Shown here in pieces: positions 1 to 7,396 of a stretch of 27,009 nucleotides of DNA. Location of the stretch: NCBI GenBank assembly GCA_009779655.1, contig WRDV01000003.1, positions 1 through 27,009 of the forward strand, in the 5' to 3' direction. Below the pieces are notes generated by a model. That model searched no databases and was not told the origin of the DNA. It saw only the letters and a list, made by a program, of their open reading frames with translations. The position numbers were made by a program, and so were the translations under genes. The stretch's first letter is position 1. Each line of letters starts with the position of its first letter. The DNA comes from Dehalococcoidia bacterium (GTDB taxonomy: Bacteria; Chloroflexota; Dehalococcoidia; Dehalococcoidales; UBA1222).

Positions 1-49
1 CGACCGGCGGTTTTGGAGACCGCTGCTCTACCAACTGAGCTACACTCCT
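1..49 (-). tRNA. trpT: tRNA-Trp (anticodon CCA), 3' part cut by window edge
   Basis: Read on the minus strand, the 5' half of a tRNA is visible: a 7-nt acceptor strand AGGAGTG, a D arm with GCTC/GAGC stem around AGTTGGTA, and an anticodon stem GCGGT/ACCGC closing the 7-nt loop CTCCAAA. Loop positions 34-36 read CCA, the tryptophan anticodon. The T arm and acceptor 3' strand lie beyond position 1. In many bacteria tRNA-Trp precedes secE-nusG; whether that holds here cannot be seen. Confidence 0.93.
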
Positions 50-110
50 AGCTCAATCAAGAATAGTACTAAATTGTTAAAAATAGCACTGCCAATTAAG
101 CAACAGCCTT

Positions 111-140
111 ATATTACTGGCTTTGCTACGTTCCTGTCAA
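111..140 (-). promoter_or_regulatory. Promoter for the tRNA-Trp transcript
   Basis: On the minus strand a perfect -35 TTGACA (135-140) and a -10 TAATAT (111-116) are separated by 18 nt. Transcription would start near 104, about 55 nt before the tRNA 5' end. The rest of the intergenic stretch 50-338 holds no gene I can support; no rpmG-like reading frame is present. Confidence 0.7.
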
Positions 141-285
141 GAGGTTTGAGCAAGAAATGCTACATGAACAGAGCGCCATTTTGCGGTGTGCGGTTTGCAC
201 TAAGTGACCTTGTTGTCTAGCCGCTGATGGGGTTGTGTCTATAGCGGCCGGCTTTGTAAAAGGGGCGATTCTTGCATGTGTTAGA

Positions 286-315
286 TTGACAGCTTAATGC
301 CTGCTTAAATAGAAT
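286..315 (+). promoter_or_regulatory. Promoter for the M16 peptidase gene
   Basis: TTGACA (286-291), an 18-nt spacer and TAGAAT (310-315) form a sigma-70-type promoter just upstream of a ribosome binding site (AGAGG, 327-331). Predicted start of transcription is about 322, giving a very short leader. Confidence 0.7.
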
Positions 316-338
316 GAAATACGGAAAGAGGTGATGAT

Positions 339-1604
339 TTGTATCAGAAAGCAACTTTAGACAATGGCTTACGTATTGTTACTCGTACTATGCCACAAAC
401 CCAGTCGGTCTCTATCTGTATTTTCGTTGCCGTAGGTTCACGTTATGAAACTAATTCACAGGCCGGAATATCCCATTTTGTGGAGCATATGCTTTTCCGC
501 GGCACCGAGCGCCGTCCGACTTCTAAAGATATTTCCGAGGCTATTGAAAGAGTAGGCGGTGTTCTTAACGGCGGTACTGACCGTGAAACCACGGTGTATT
601 GGTGTAAGGTTGCGTGTCCTCACTTTGAGCTTGCTATGGGTGTGCTTAGTGACATGTTAATCAATTCCAAGCTTGACAAGGATGACATTGAAAAAGAGCG
701 CCAGATTATCATTGAAGAAATCAATATGAGTTATGACGATCCATCTTCAAAGGCGGGAATACTTATTGAGAAACTGTTATGGCCGGGTGACCCATTGGGG
801 CGCGATATTGCCGGAACTAAAAAAGCGGTCAGTGCTATCAATCGTGACGATCTAGCAGAATATATCCGCAGACAGTATGTTCCCTCTGAGACAGTTTTAT
901 CCATTGCCGGCGGGGTTGAACATGGTGAAGCCGCGGAGGCGGTTAAGCGCTGTCTGGGAGGATGGGCAGCCGCTGGAAAACATCGCAAACACAAGCCGTT
1001 TGAGGAGCGCTCATATAAAAGGGTAGAGATTGAAACTCGCGAGATTGAACAAACACATATATGCCTTGCCCTCCCCGGGCTTTCGCTCTTTGATCCATTT
1101 CGTTTTACTTTGGACATGTTGAATGTGGCGCTAGGCAGCGGCATGAGCAGCCGATTGTTCAGCGTGGTGCGCGATAAGCTTGGTTTGGCTTACAATGTGC
1201 AAAGTTATGTTGACCACTTGAGTGACACGGGCTCGCTCATGGTTTATGCCGGTGTGGATAGCGCTAAAGCAGAGCTGGCGCTAAAGGCTATTATCACGGA
1301 ATTAATGCGTTTTCGTGAAGAGGCTATTTCTGCGGACGAACTATCTAAAGTTAAAGAAATGTCCAAGGGGCAACTGGTTTTACGGTTGGAGGATAGCCGC
1401 CATATGGCCGGTTGGCTTGGAGGCCAGGAAATTCGTGCGGGGCGTATCTTGACTGTTGACGAGGTTGGAAATATTGTAGATGCCGTTACCGCATCTGATA
1501 TACAGCATGTGGCCGGCCGCTTGATTGATATTTCTCGTATGCGATTGGCGGTAGTGGGGCCAGTGAAAGAACCGTGCGGGCTGCGCGAACTAGTCGCCGG
1601 ATAA
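339..1604 (+). CDS. M16 family zinc metallopeptidase (processing peptidase-like)
   Basis: The 421-residue protein is a pitrilysin/M16B-type metallopeptidase. The inverted zinc motif HxxEH is at residues 46-50 (His46, Glu49, His50) and the third ligand is probably Glu126, 76 residues later, the usual spacing. The C-terminal half carries the non-catalytic M16 domain with the typical SSRLFSVVRDKLGLAY segment. There is no signal peptide, so it is probably cytoplasmic; bacterial M16B enzymes degrade or process peptides. The start is TTG with AGAGG about 7 nt upstream; an ATG at 334 is out of frame and too close to that site. The gene stands alone, converging on groEL. The substrate cannot be deduced. 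Confidence 0.92.
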   Translation: MYQKATLDNGLRIVTRTMPQTQSVSICIFVAVGSRYETNSQAGISHFVEHMLFRGTERRPTSKDISEAIERVGGVLNGGTDRETTVYWCKVACPHFELAMGVLSDMLINSKLDKDDIEKERQIIIEEINMSYDDPSSKAGILIEKLLWPGDPLGRDIAGTKKAVSAINRDDLAEYIRRQYVPSETVLSIAGGVEHGEAAEAVKRCLGGWAAAGKHRKHKPFEERSYKRVEIETREIEQTHICLALPGLSLFDPFRFTLDMLNVALGSGMSSRLFSVVRDKLGLAYNVQSYVDHLSDTGSLMVYAGVDSAKAELALKAIITELMRFREEAISADELSKVKEMSKGQLVLRLEDSRHMAGWLGGQEIRAGRILTVDEVGNIVDAVTASDIQHVAGRLIDISRMRLAVVGPVKEPCGLRELVAG

Positions 1605-1655
1605 AGCTGCGGTATTATGTCAAGCAATATCCTTAGGGTACAGGTGCTCTAAACG

Positions 1656-1688
1656 AAAGAGGATGGAGAGATTCTCTCCATCCTCTTT
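1656..1688. terminator. Hairpin terminator between convergent M16 peptidase and groEL genes
   Basis: A near-perfect inverted repeat with 16-nt arms (1656-1671 and 1673-1688; AAAGAGGATGGAGAGA and its complement) lies between two convergent genes. On the minus strand the stem is followed by TTTCGTTT, so it is the better terminator for groEL. On the plus strand the stem ends in CTCTTT. It probably works in both directions. Confidence 0.8.
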
Positions 1689-1715
1689 CCGGCACTAAAC
1701 CAATGTAATTGAGTT

Positions 1716-3353
1716 TTAGTACATGTCTCCCATGCCCATGCCGCCCATGCCGCCCATGCTGGCAGAGGGAGGAGCCTTTTCTTTCTCCGGAATGTCAGCG
1801 ACTAGAGATTCTGTGACCAGTACCATACTGGCAATGCTGGATGCGTTTACCAAGGCGCTCCGCACTACCTTAGTCGGATCAATGATTCCCATCTCTACCA
1901 TATTACCGAAAGTGTTGCTTTCAGCGTTATAGCCGGATCCTTTGACACCTTTTTTGACTGTGTCGACAATAACGGCACCGTCGTGTCCTGCGTTGATAGC
2001 TATCCAGCGAATGGGTTCTTCCACTGCTTTGCGAATGATGTTTACGCCTGTAGCTTCATCGCCGGTGACATCTAGCTTGTCTAAGGCCGGCAGCGAATTC
2101 AGCAGACCAATACCGCCGCCCGGCAATATGCCCTCTTCTACAGCAGCGCGGGTCGCGGCTAAAGCATCTTCCACGCGGTGCTTCTTCTCTTTCATTTCAG
2201 TTTCTGTAGCAGCGCCGACTTTGACGACAGCTACGCCGCCGGCCATTCGCGCCATGCGCTCCTGCAGTTTCTCGCGATCAAAATCAGAATCGGTTTCTTC
2301 AATCTGAGCTTTGAGTTGCTTAATGCGATCCTTAATTTCATCGGAAGCGCCTTTGCCTTCAATGATAGTGGTTTTATCTTTGTTGACTTCCACGCGGCGG
2401 GCACGGCCCAAATCATCTACAGTAATGGAATCCAGTTTGCGGCCAACGTCTTCTGAGATGACTTTGCCACCGGTAATAATGGCAATATCTTCAAGCATAG
2501 CCTTGCGGCGATCCCCGAAGCCGGGGGCCTTGACAGCTATGACATTAAGTGTGCCTTTCAGTTTGTTGACTACCAAGGTGGCCAAGGCTTCGCCGTCAAC
2601 ATCATCGGCGATGATGAGTAGATTCTTGGTGGCTTGCAGAATGCGCTCTAGAGACGGAAGAATCTCTTGTATAGAGGAGATTTTCTTATCCGTGATTAAA
2701 ATAAATGGATCATCGACGTTAGCTTCCATACGCGCGGTATCGGTGACAAAGTAAGCCGATACGTATCCGCGGTCAAATTGCATACCCTCGACATATTCTG
2801 TTTCGAATTTGGTGCCTTTGGATTCCTCAATGGTGATAACGCCGTCTTTCCCAATTTTCTCCATAACTGAGGCAATCATATTGCCGATTTCGGGGTCTTT
2901 GGCGGTGATTGTAGCTACCTGTACAATTTGCTCCTTGCCGTTGACGGCTGTAGATGCATTCTTGAGTTCTTCAACTACAGCGGCAGTGGCTTTTTCGATA
3001 CCATGCTTAAGAGACAGCGGTTCTGCACCGGCTGCGATGTTTTTGAAACCCTCACTGATAATGGCCCAAGCTAGTATTGTGGAAGTTGTGGTGCCGTCGC
3101 CTGCGGCATCATTAGTTTTGGCGGAGGCTTCTTTTACCAATTGAACGCCCATGTTTTCAAACGAATCGGGGAGCTCAATTTCTTTGGCGATGGTTACGCC
3201 GTCATCAACAATCGACGGAGCTCCCCATTTCTTCTCTAGAGCCACGGGATGCCCCTTAGGGCCAAGAGTGCCGCGGACGGCAGCCGATAGGGTATCCACG
3301 CCTTTTTTGAGGGAGCGTCTTACGTCTTCACCGAATATAATTTGTTTTGCCAT
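1716..3353 (-). CDS. groL: Chaperonin GroEL (60 kDa)
   Basis: A 545-residue group I chaperonin, the usual length. It forms the double-ring ATP-driven folding chamber in the cytoplasm and works with the GroES lid encoded just upstream. Visible signatures are MAKQIIFGEDVRR at the start, the ATP-binding TLGPKG segment, the catalytic GDGTTT motif near residue 87, and a flexible Gly-Met-rich tail (GGMGGMGMGDMY). The gene follows groES with a 20-nt gap and a ribosome binding site (AAGGAG) in it. Expression is probably heat-induced from the groES promoter under CIRCE control. The tail ends in DMY rather than GGM, a minor variation. Confidence 0.98.
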   Translation of the reverse strand: MAKQIIFGEDVRRSLKKGVDTLSAAVRGTLGPKGHPVALEKKWGAPSIVDDGVTIAKEIELPDSFENMGVQLVKEASAKTNDAAGDGTTTSTILAWAIISEGFKNIAAGAEPLSLKHGIEKATAAVVEELKNASTAVNGKEQIVQVATITAKDPEIGNMIASVMEKIGKDGVITIEESKGTKFETEYVEGMQFDRGYVSAYFVTDTARMEANVDDPFILITDKKISSIQEILPSLERILQATKNLLIIADDVDGEALATLVVNKLKGTLNVIAVKAPGFGDRRKAMLEDIAIITGGKVISEDVGRKLDSITVDDLGRARRVEVNKDKTTIIEGKGASDEIKDRIKQLKAQIEETDSDFDREKLQERMARMAGGVAVVKVGAATETEMKEKKHRVEDALAATRAAVEEGILPGGGIGLLNSLPALDKLDVTGDEATGVNIIRKAVEEPIRWIAINAGHDGAVIVDTVKKGVKGSGYNAESNTFGNMVEMGIIDPTKVVRSALVNASSIASMVLVTESLVADIPEKEKAPPSASMGGMGGMGMGDMY

Positions 3354-3373
3354 ATTTACTCTATTCTCCTTAT

Positions 3374-3667
3374 CTAAACTTTCTTGGCAAGGATATCGCT
3401 TTCGCGCAAAATCATATAATCGTCATCTTCAAGTTTAATCTCAGTCCCGCCATATTTGGCGTAGATGACAATGTCTCCGACTTTGACGTCCATAGGTATG
3501 CGCTCGCCTTTATCGTCGCGTTTTCCTTCGCCTACCGCAATTACTTCGCCCTCTTGCGGTTTTTCTTTGATGGTGTCAGGCAGTACGATGCCGCCGCGGG
3601 AGATTTCCTCTCTGGCTATAGGTTTGACCAGGATTCGCTCGCCCAATGGATGGATTTTAGATGCCAT
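3374..3667 (-). CDS. groS: Co-chaperonin GroES (10 kDa)
   Basis: A 97-residue co-chaperonin that caps the GroEL ring. The N-terminal IHPLGERILVKP strand, the mobile-loop region EEISRGGIVLPDT and the C-terminal YGGTEIKLEDDDYMIL segment are all typical, and the length is normal. The ATG at 3667 follows a strong AAGAGGAGG ribosome binding site. It is the first gene of the groES-groEL operon and sits behind a CIRCE-type operator. Confidence 0.97.
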   Translation of the reverse strand: MASKIHPLGERILVKPIAREEISRGGIVLPDTIKEKPQEGEVIAVGEGKRDDKGERIPMDVKVGDIVIYAKYGGTEIKLEDDDYMILRESDILAKKV

Positions 3668-3723
3668 GCTTAAGACCTCCTCTTTCTTTTGACTTTTTGC
3701 AAATTACGAACCTTGAAAATATT

Positions 3724-3750
3724 TTAGCAATCTCATGGCGAGACTGCTAA
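3724..3750 (-). promoter_or_regulatory. CIRCE operator (HrcA binding site)
   Basis: The sequence TTAGCAATC - 9 nt - GACTGCTAA matches the CIRCE consensus TTAGCACTC-N9-GAGTGCTAA with the conserved TTAGCA/TGCTAA outer arms and exact 9-nt spacing. It overlaps the predicted groES transcription start. HrcA itself is not encoded in this window. Confidence 0.88.
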
Positions 3751-3754
3751 AACA

Positions 3755-3783
3755 ATAATAACCGAGATTGACTGCAGCCGCAA
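3755..3783 (-). promoter_or_regulatory. groES-groEL promoter
   Basis: On the minus strand TTGCGG (3778-3783), a 17-nt spacer and TATTAT (3755-3760) precede the CIRCE element directly, placing the start of transcription near 3748, inside the operator. This is the classical arrangement for HrcA repression. Confidence 0.65.
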
Positions 3784-3840
3784 CCGGCATTAGCCGCATA
3801 GAACGAAGTACAAGAGAATAGAATAGAAATTAGGGGCATA

Positions 3841-3882
3841 ATTCGCGCAGAATCTCTGCAATTCTACTTGTACATCGCGAAT
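3841..3882 (-). other. Nested inverted repeats downstream of tsaD
   Basis: Outer arms ATTCGCG (3841-3847) and CGCGAAT (3876-3882) enclose a small hairpin GCAGA-ATC-TCTGC (3848-3860). It begins 16 nt after the tsaD stop codon on the minus strand. It lacks a U tract, so it may stabilise the 3' end or act as a weak terminator. The rest of 3784-3898 shows nothing recognisable. Confidence 0.4.
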
Positions 3883-3898
3883 TTGGCTGATATATCGC

Positions 3899-4876
3899 TT
3901 AGACAAGCTGTAAACTTGGAATTACGTCTAGGTCTAAAGTGCTTTTGTCTCCTGCCTGCAAGCGGAAATAGCCACAGGCGGCTATCATAGCAGCGTTGTC
4001 GGTGCACAGAATTGGAGGGGGCACTAGTATTGGTATAGGGGATTCTTGACGAAAGCGCCGGCGCAACAGGCTATTGGCGGCTACGCCGCCGGAAAGCAGT
4101 ATCTGTTTTGCGCCGCATTCGCTTGCGGCGGCAATAGTCTTGCTTACCAAAATTGACACTACAGCTTGCTGGAAGCTGGCTGCAGCATCATTAATGTTGT
4201 CGATCTTGCCTTTTTCAACCATGCGATAAAGAGCGGTTTTGATGCCGCTAAAACTGAAGTTGTGAGTGCCGCTCATCCAAGAGTATGGTAATGCTAGACA
4301 AGGTTGTCCGTGTTGTGCAGCTTTGTCAATGGCCGGCCCGCCCGGATAGCCTAGCTCCAGTATGCGCGCTGCTTTATCAAAAGCTTCGCCTGCGGCGTCG
4401 TCCATGGTATGCCCAAGCAGTGTATAGTCACCGTGTCGGCGCATGTGTATAAGGTCGGTGTGTCCGCCGGAAACTATTAGACATAACAACGGAAACACAG
4501 GATGCGTTTCCGTCAGCCAATTGGCGTATATATGACCTTCTAAATGATTTACTCCTACCAGCGGAATTTTTTTGGCGTAGGCGATAGATTTAACGACGCT
4601 GACTCCAACCAGTAGCGAGCCGGCAAGCCCCGGTCCGTGAGTGACAGCGATGGCATTGATTTCATGCCAACCTGTCGAGGCCTTGTCCATAGCTTTCTCA
4701 ATGATAGGAATAATTGCTAGCAGATGCTGTCGCGAAGCTACTTCTGGCACTATCCCGCCGTAGCGGGCATGAATATCAACCTGCGAGGCAATTTCATTTG
4801 ATAATATGCGTGTTCCGTTCTCAACGATAGCGGCTGCTGTTTCATCACAAGAGCTCTCTATGCCAAGTATCTTCAT
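3899..4876 (-). CDS. tsaD: tRNA N6-adenosine threonylcarbamoyltransferase TsaD
   Basis: A 325-residue Kae1/TsaD/Gcp ASKHA-fold protein that transfers the threonylcarbamoyl group to A37 of ANN-decoding tRNAs, normally with TsaB and TsaE, which are not in this window. Visible: MKILGIESSCDETAAAIV at the start, the metal-binding HLEGH at residues 111-115, SGGHTDL at 137-143, and the late CTDNAAMIA segment with the third metal ligand. I start it at MKILGIESS (4876) rather than the ATG 9 nt upstream, because that upstream ATG overlaps a -10 box and family proteins begin here. The transcript would then be leaderless or nearly so. Confidence 0.95.
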   Translation of the reverse strand: MKILGIESSCDETAAAIVENGTRILSNEIASQVDIHARYGGIVPEVASRQHLLAIIPIIEKAMDKASTGWHEINAIAVTHGPGLAGSLLVGVSVVKSIAYAKKIPLVGVNHLEGHIYANWLTETHPVFPLLCLIVSGGHTDLIHMRRHGDYTLLGHTMDDAAGEAFDKAARILELGYPGGPAIDKAAQHGQPCLALPYSWMSGTHNFSFSGIKTALYRMVEKGKIDNINDAAASFQQAVVSILVSKTIAAASECGAKQILLSGGVAANSLLRRRFRQESPIPILVPPPILCTDNAAMIAACGYFRLQAGDKSTLDLDVIPSLQLV

Positions 4877-4883
4877 AATGGGC

Positions 4884-4892
4884 ATTATAACA
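4884..4892 (-). promoter_or_regulatory. Extended -10 promoter of tsaD
   Basis: The minus strand reads TGTTATAAT, an extended -10 (TGnTATAAT), with no recognisable -35 box at 16-18 nt. Transcription would start near 4877, one base before the chosen tsaD ATG (4876). Confidence 0.55.
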
Positions 4893-4922
4893 CAAGCTTT
4901 GCGCTTGATGTCCGAGTGCTAT

Positions 4923-4951
4923 TTGACGCCGCACGTTTGCAATGATAGCAT
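4923..4951 (+). promoter_or_regulatory. Promoter of the small membrane protein gene
   Basis: TTGACG (4923-4928), a 17-nt spacer and TAGCAT (4946-4951) lie 26 nt ahead of the start codon at 4978, divergent from the tsaD promoter. Confidence 0.5.
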
Positions 4952-4977
4952 GTGCGGATACTGGATAAAGAGAAGAT

Positions 4978-5184
4978 ATGTCAATAGGGCGCAGAATAGT
5001 CGCTGTATTAGTAGCTTTAGTTTTCGTAGTATGCGGTGTTTTACTAATGCTGCAGCGCGTTGGTGATGTTCTCGGCTGGGAAAATGTTTCCGGCGGCTGG
5101 TGGGTTATCGCTGTAATTTCGCTGCTTATATTGTTTATGGCGTTTTTGGTTTACCGCGTGATTAGCGGCAGGTTGAATCGTTGA
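4978..5184 (+). CDS. Small two-helix membrane protein, function unknown
   Basis: A 68-residue protein I do not recognise. It has two hydrophobic helices, about residues 7-25 (IVAVLVALVFVVCGVLLML) and 41-60 (WWVIAVISLLILFMAFLVY), joined by a short polar loop with GWENVSGG, and a basic C-terminus. The ATG is preceded by AAGAGAAG at a suitable distance and by a promoter, supporting that it is real. The N-terminal arginines suggest a cytoplasmic N-terminus and a hairpin topology. It stands between divergent tsaD and the downstream CBS/CorC gene, which has a separate promoter. Confidence 0.75.
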   Translation: MSIGRRIVAVLVALVFVVCGVLLMLQRVGDVLGWENVSGGWWVIAVISLLILFMAFLVYRVISGRLNR

Positions 5185-5261
5185 CATAACGATATCACGC
5201 TGTGCTCAAGCCATGCGGCGGAGGGTTGCTTCTTTACATCGCCGATAAGGATGCGCTCTCT

Positions 5262-5290
5262 TTGACACCCCTTGTAGCCGGTGTTATCAT
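5262..5290 (+). promoter_or_regulatory. Promoter of the CBS/CorC-type gene
   Basis: TTGACA (5262-5267), a 17-nt spacer and TATCAT (5285-5290). Transcription would start near 5297. An ATG-initiated mini-ORF of seven codons (5300-5323) begins almost at that point and ends inside the ribosome binding site of the real gene. Confidence 0.72.
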
Positions 5291-5333
5291 GGGGCGCTAA
5301 TGCGATTAGCAGTTTCCTTTTGAGGGTATAACA

Positions 5334-6629
5334 ATGGACAATGCATTATACGTTATATACGGTGTTCTGCTCTGTCTGTGTGTGATTTTATCGGCCTTTT
5401 TCGCTGCCACAGAAATGGCTTTCATGTCGCTGGAGAAGTTCCGCTTGCAGCGCATGTTGGAAGCTAAGGTGCGCGGCGCTTCCCGCGTGGCGCGCATCAT
5501 GGAAAAGAGAGAGCGCTTTTTGTCCACAATACTTCTTGGCAATAACCTTGTAAATACTGCTGCTGCGGCTTTAGCGACTACGCTGGCTCTCTCTATGCGT
5601 GATGACAGCGCCAGCGTGGCAATAGCCACAGTTGTTGTCACGGCAGTGTTGCTGGTTGTCGGCGATGTTATCCCGAAGACTTTTGGCAACAGTTTCCGCG
5701 AGAAAATAACGGTAATCTTTGCACGCCCAGTCGAGGTTATCATGTGGCTCCTTACACCGTTTGCAGCTGTGCTAAGCTGGATAGCCGAGACTTTTTCGCG
5801 GCTGGTAGGCGGCAAACCAATGCGCAAAGATGTGGTTGAACCGGAAGATATTGAGAGCATGATTACTGTTGGGCGCGAAGAGGGAACTGTTGAGAAGAAT
5901 GAGGCCAAAATGCTACATAACGTCTTTGATTTTGGCGACCGTCCTGTACGCGAGGTGATTGTGCCGCGCCCTGAGGTAGTGGCGGTGCCAAATGGTACAA
6001 CCTTATCCGAATTTCTTGCTATTTATTCCGCATCGCCTAAATCGCGTTATCCTGTCTATGAAGAGAGCATGGACAATGTTATAGGTGTTTTGGCCATAAA
6101 GGATGTCATTATGTCTATGGCTCGCGGCAATATTACACAGGACGGTCGTATTGATGACATGGTGCGCCCTGCATATTTTACTCCTGAAAACAAGCGTATT
6201 AGTGACCTGTTCCAAGAGATGCGCGATAAGAACTTTCATATGAGTATCATTGTGGATGAGTATGGCGGCACGGCCGGCATTGTTAGCTTGAGCCGTCTTA
6301 TGGAGGAAATATTTGGGCCGGTTGGGGACGATTTGTCGGCAGTCGAGAAAGAATTCGAGTCCATTAACGAACATACTTTTCAAGTGGATGGGGGCATGCA
6401 TGTCAATCAAGCTAATGCCGAAATCAATCTTGGATTGCCGGAGGGCGATTACGAAACGATAGCCGGCTTTGTCTTGCATCTTATTGGACGTATTCCTAAG
6501 CAGGGGCAAAAAATTAAATACCAAGACCTGAAGATAGTCGTTACCAAGATGAAAGGTCTCAAAATCGAGGAAGTGTTAATTACACGGGATAGAATGCTGA
6601 AGGATGAATCGTCTAAGGATACGCTTTAA
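5334..6629 (+). CDS. CNNM/CorC-type membrane protein with CBS pair (hemolysin family)
   Basis: A 431-residue integral membrane protein of the DUF21-CBS-CorC_HlyC family. The DUF21 transmembrane domain spans about residues 1-160, with hydrophobic segments near 5-30, 62-85, 95-115 and 130-150 and the characteristic AATEMAFMSLEK near residue 24-35. Two CBS motifs follow (about 207-265 and 276-330, including SIIVDEYGGTAGIVS), then a CorC/HlyC domain (about 345-420). Members are linked to magnesium or cobalt efflux and homeostasis, with the CBS pair sensing adenine nucleotides; the hemolysin name is historical. GAGGG 9 nt upstream supports the ATG. The 3' end overlaps the next gene by 26 nt, so the two are probably cotranscribed. 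Confidence 0.9.
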   Translation: MDNALYVIYGVLLCLCVILSAFFAATEMAFMSLEKFRLQRMLEAKVRGASRVARIMEKRERFLSTILLGNNLVNTAAAALATTLALSMRDDSASVAIATVVVTAVLLVVGDVIPKTFGNSFREKITVIFARPVEVIMWLLTPFAAVLSWIAETFSRLVGGKPMRKDVVEPEDIESMITVGREEGTVEKNEAKMLHNVFDFGDRPVREVIVPRPEVVAVPNGTTLSEFLAIYSASPKSRYPVYEESMDNVIGVLAIKDVIMSMARGNITQDGRIDDMVRPAYFTPENKRISDLFQEMRDKNFHMSIIVDEYGGTAGIVSLSRLMEEIFGPVGDDLSAVEKEFESINEHTFQVDGGMHVNQANAEINLGLPEGDYETIAGFVLHLIGRIPKQGQKIKYQDLKIVVTKMKGLKIEEVLITRDRMLKDESSKDTL

Positions 6630-7242
6630 ACGAGGGGAAGAAATAAAATATATTTCTCATCTTGACCTGGTCAGGGTGTGGCAGCGCGCTTTTAGGCGCG
6701 CCGGAGTGGAACTGGTCTACAGCGAAGGCTTTAACCCGCATCCGCGCCTGTCACTGGCCGCGCCGCTCGCTCTTGGTGTCACAAGTTCATGCGAGCTTAT
6801 GGATGTCTATATAACGCAATCACTGTCGGGGCATGCCCTAACTTATATAGTAACGCCTCAGCTGCCGGCAGGGCTTGAAATTGAGCAGGTAGCGGCAATT
6901 CCAATAGAATCGCCCACATTGCAATCTCAGCTACGGTTTGCCGAATATGCGGTTCAGATACAGGCGACGGACGCTTCTTTGGTAAAACAAAGCATTGATG
7001 ACTTGTTGGCTAAGGATAGTGTGCCGTGGGAACACAGGCGAGATGTCGGCGTTAAGTCGTATGATCTGCGCCCATTAATAGAAGACGTATGGTTGATTTC
7101 TTATAATGCCGGTTTGGTGACGCTGGGCATGAAACTGCGTTGTGACAGTGGCGGTGCGGGGCGCCCCGAGCAAGTAGTGCGGGCTCTCGGGCAAGACAGG
7201 CCGCTGGCAATTCAACGCACTCGTCTTTTTTGTCAGTCCTAG
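6604..7242 (+). CDS. DUF2344 / TIGR03936 radical SAM-linked protein
   Basis: A 212-residue protein of the DUF2344 family. The diagnostic opening is RIRFKRGEEIKYISHLDLVRVWQRAFRRAGV (given here by its span, residues 5-35) followed by YSEGFNPHPRLSLAAPLALG, a strongly conserved block. Members are usually fused to or adjacent to a B12-type radical SAM protein (TIGR03960), but no such gene is in this window. The biochemical role is unknown. The ATG overlaps the preceding gene's last 26 nt and sits right against AAGG, so translation is probably coupled. Confidence 0.88.
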   Translation: MNRLRIRFKRGEEIKYISHLDLVRVWQRAFRRAGVELVYSEGFNPHPRLSLAAPLALGVTSSCELMDVYITQSLSGHALTYIVTPQLPAGLEIEQVAAIPIESPTLQSQLRFAEYAVQIQATDASLVKQSIDDLLAKDSVPWEHRRDVGVKSYDLRPLIEDVWLISYNAGLVTLGMKLRCDSGGAGRPEQVVRALGQDRPLAIQRTRLFCQS

Positions 7243-7396
7243 ATACATGATACTTGTTAAGTATTATTACAAGATAAAACTCAAAGAGCCCAAACATTTC
7301 GCGGAATGGATAGTACTGTTGTGGCTCTGATACAGACTTGTGCCGAGTGCTTTTGTATTTCCGTTTCTGCCATGTTTACGGCAAGGACAGCCTGAT

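Noticed and set aside
50..338. rpmG or another small gene near tRNA-Trp
   Set aside because: No frame on either strand encodes an L33-like or other recognisable protein.
5306..5908. A 200-codon open frame on the minus strand opposite the CBS/CorC-type gene
   Set aside because: It lies antisense to a clearly recognisable gene, has low-complexity composition and no family features or ribosome binding site.
7340..7396. GTG start at 7340 for tilS
   Set aside because: No ribosome binding site, and the extension is not TilS-like; the ATG at 7397 has AAGGA.
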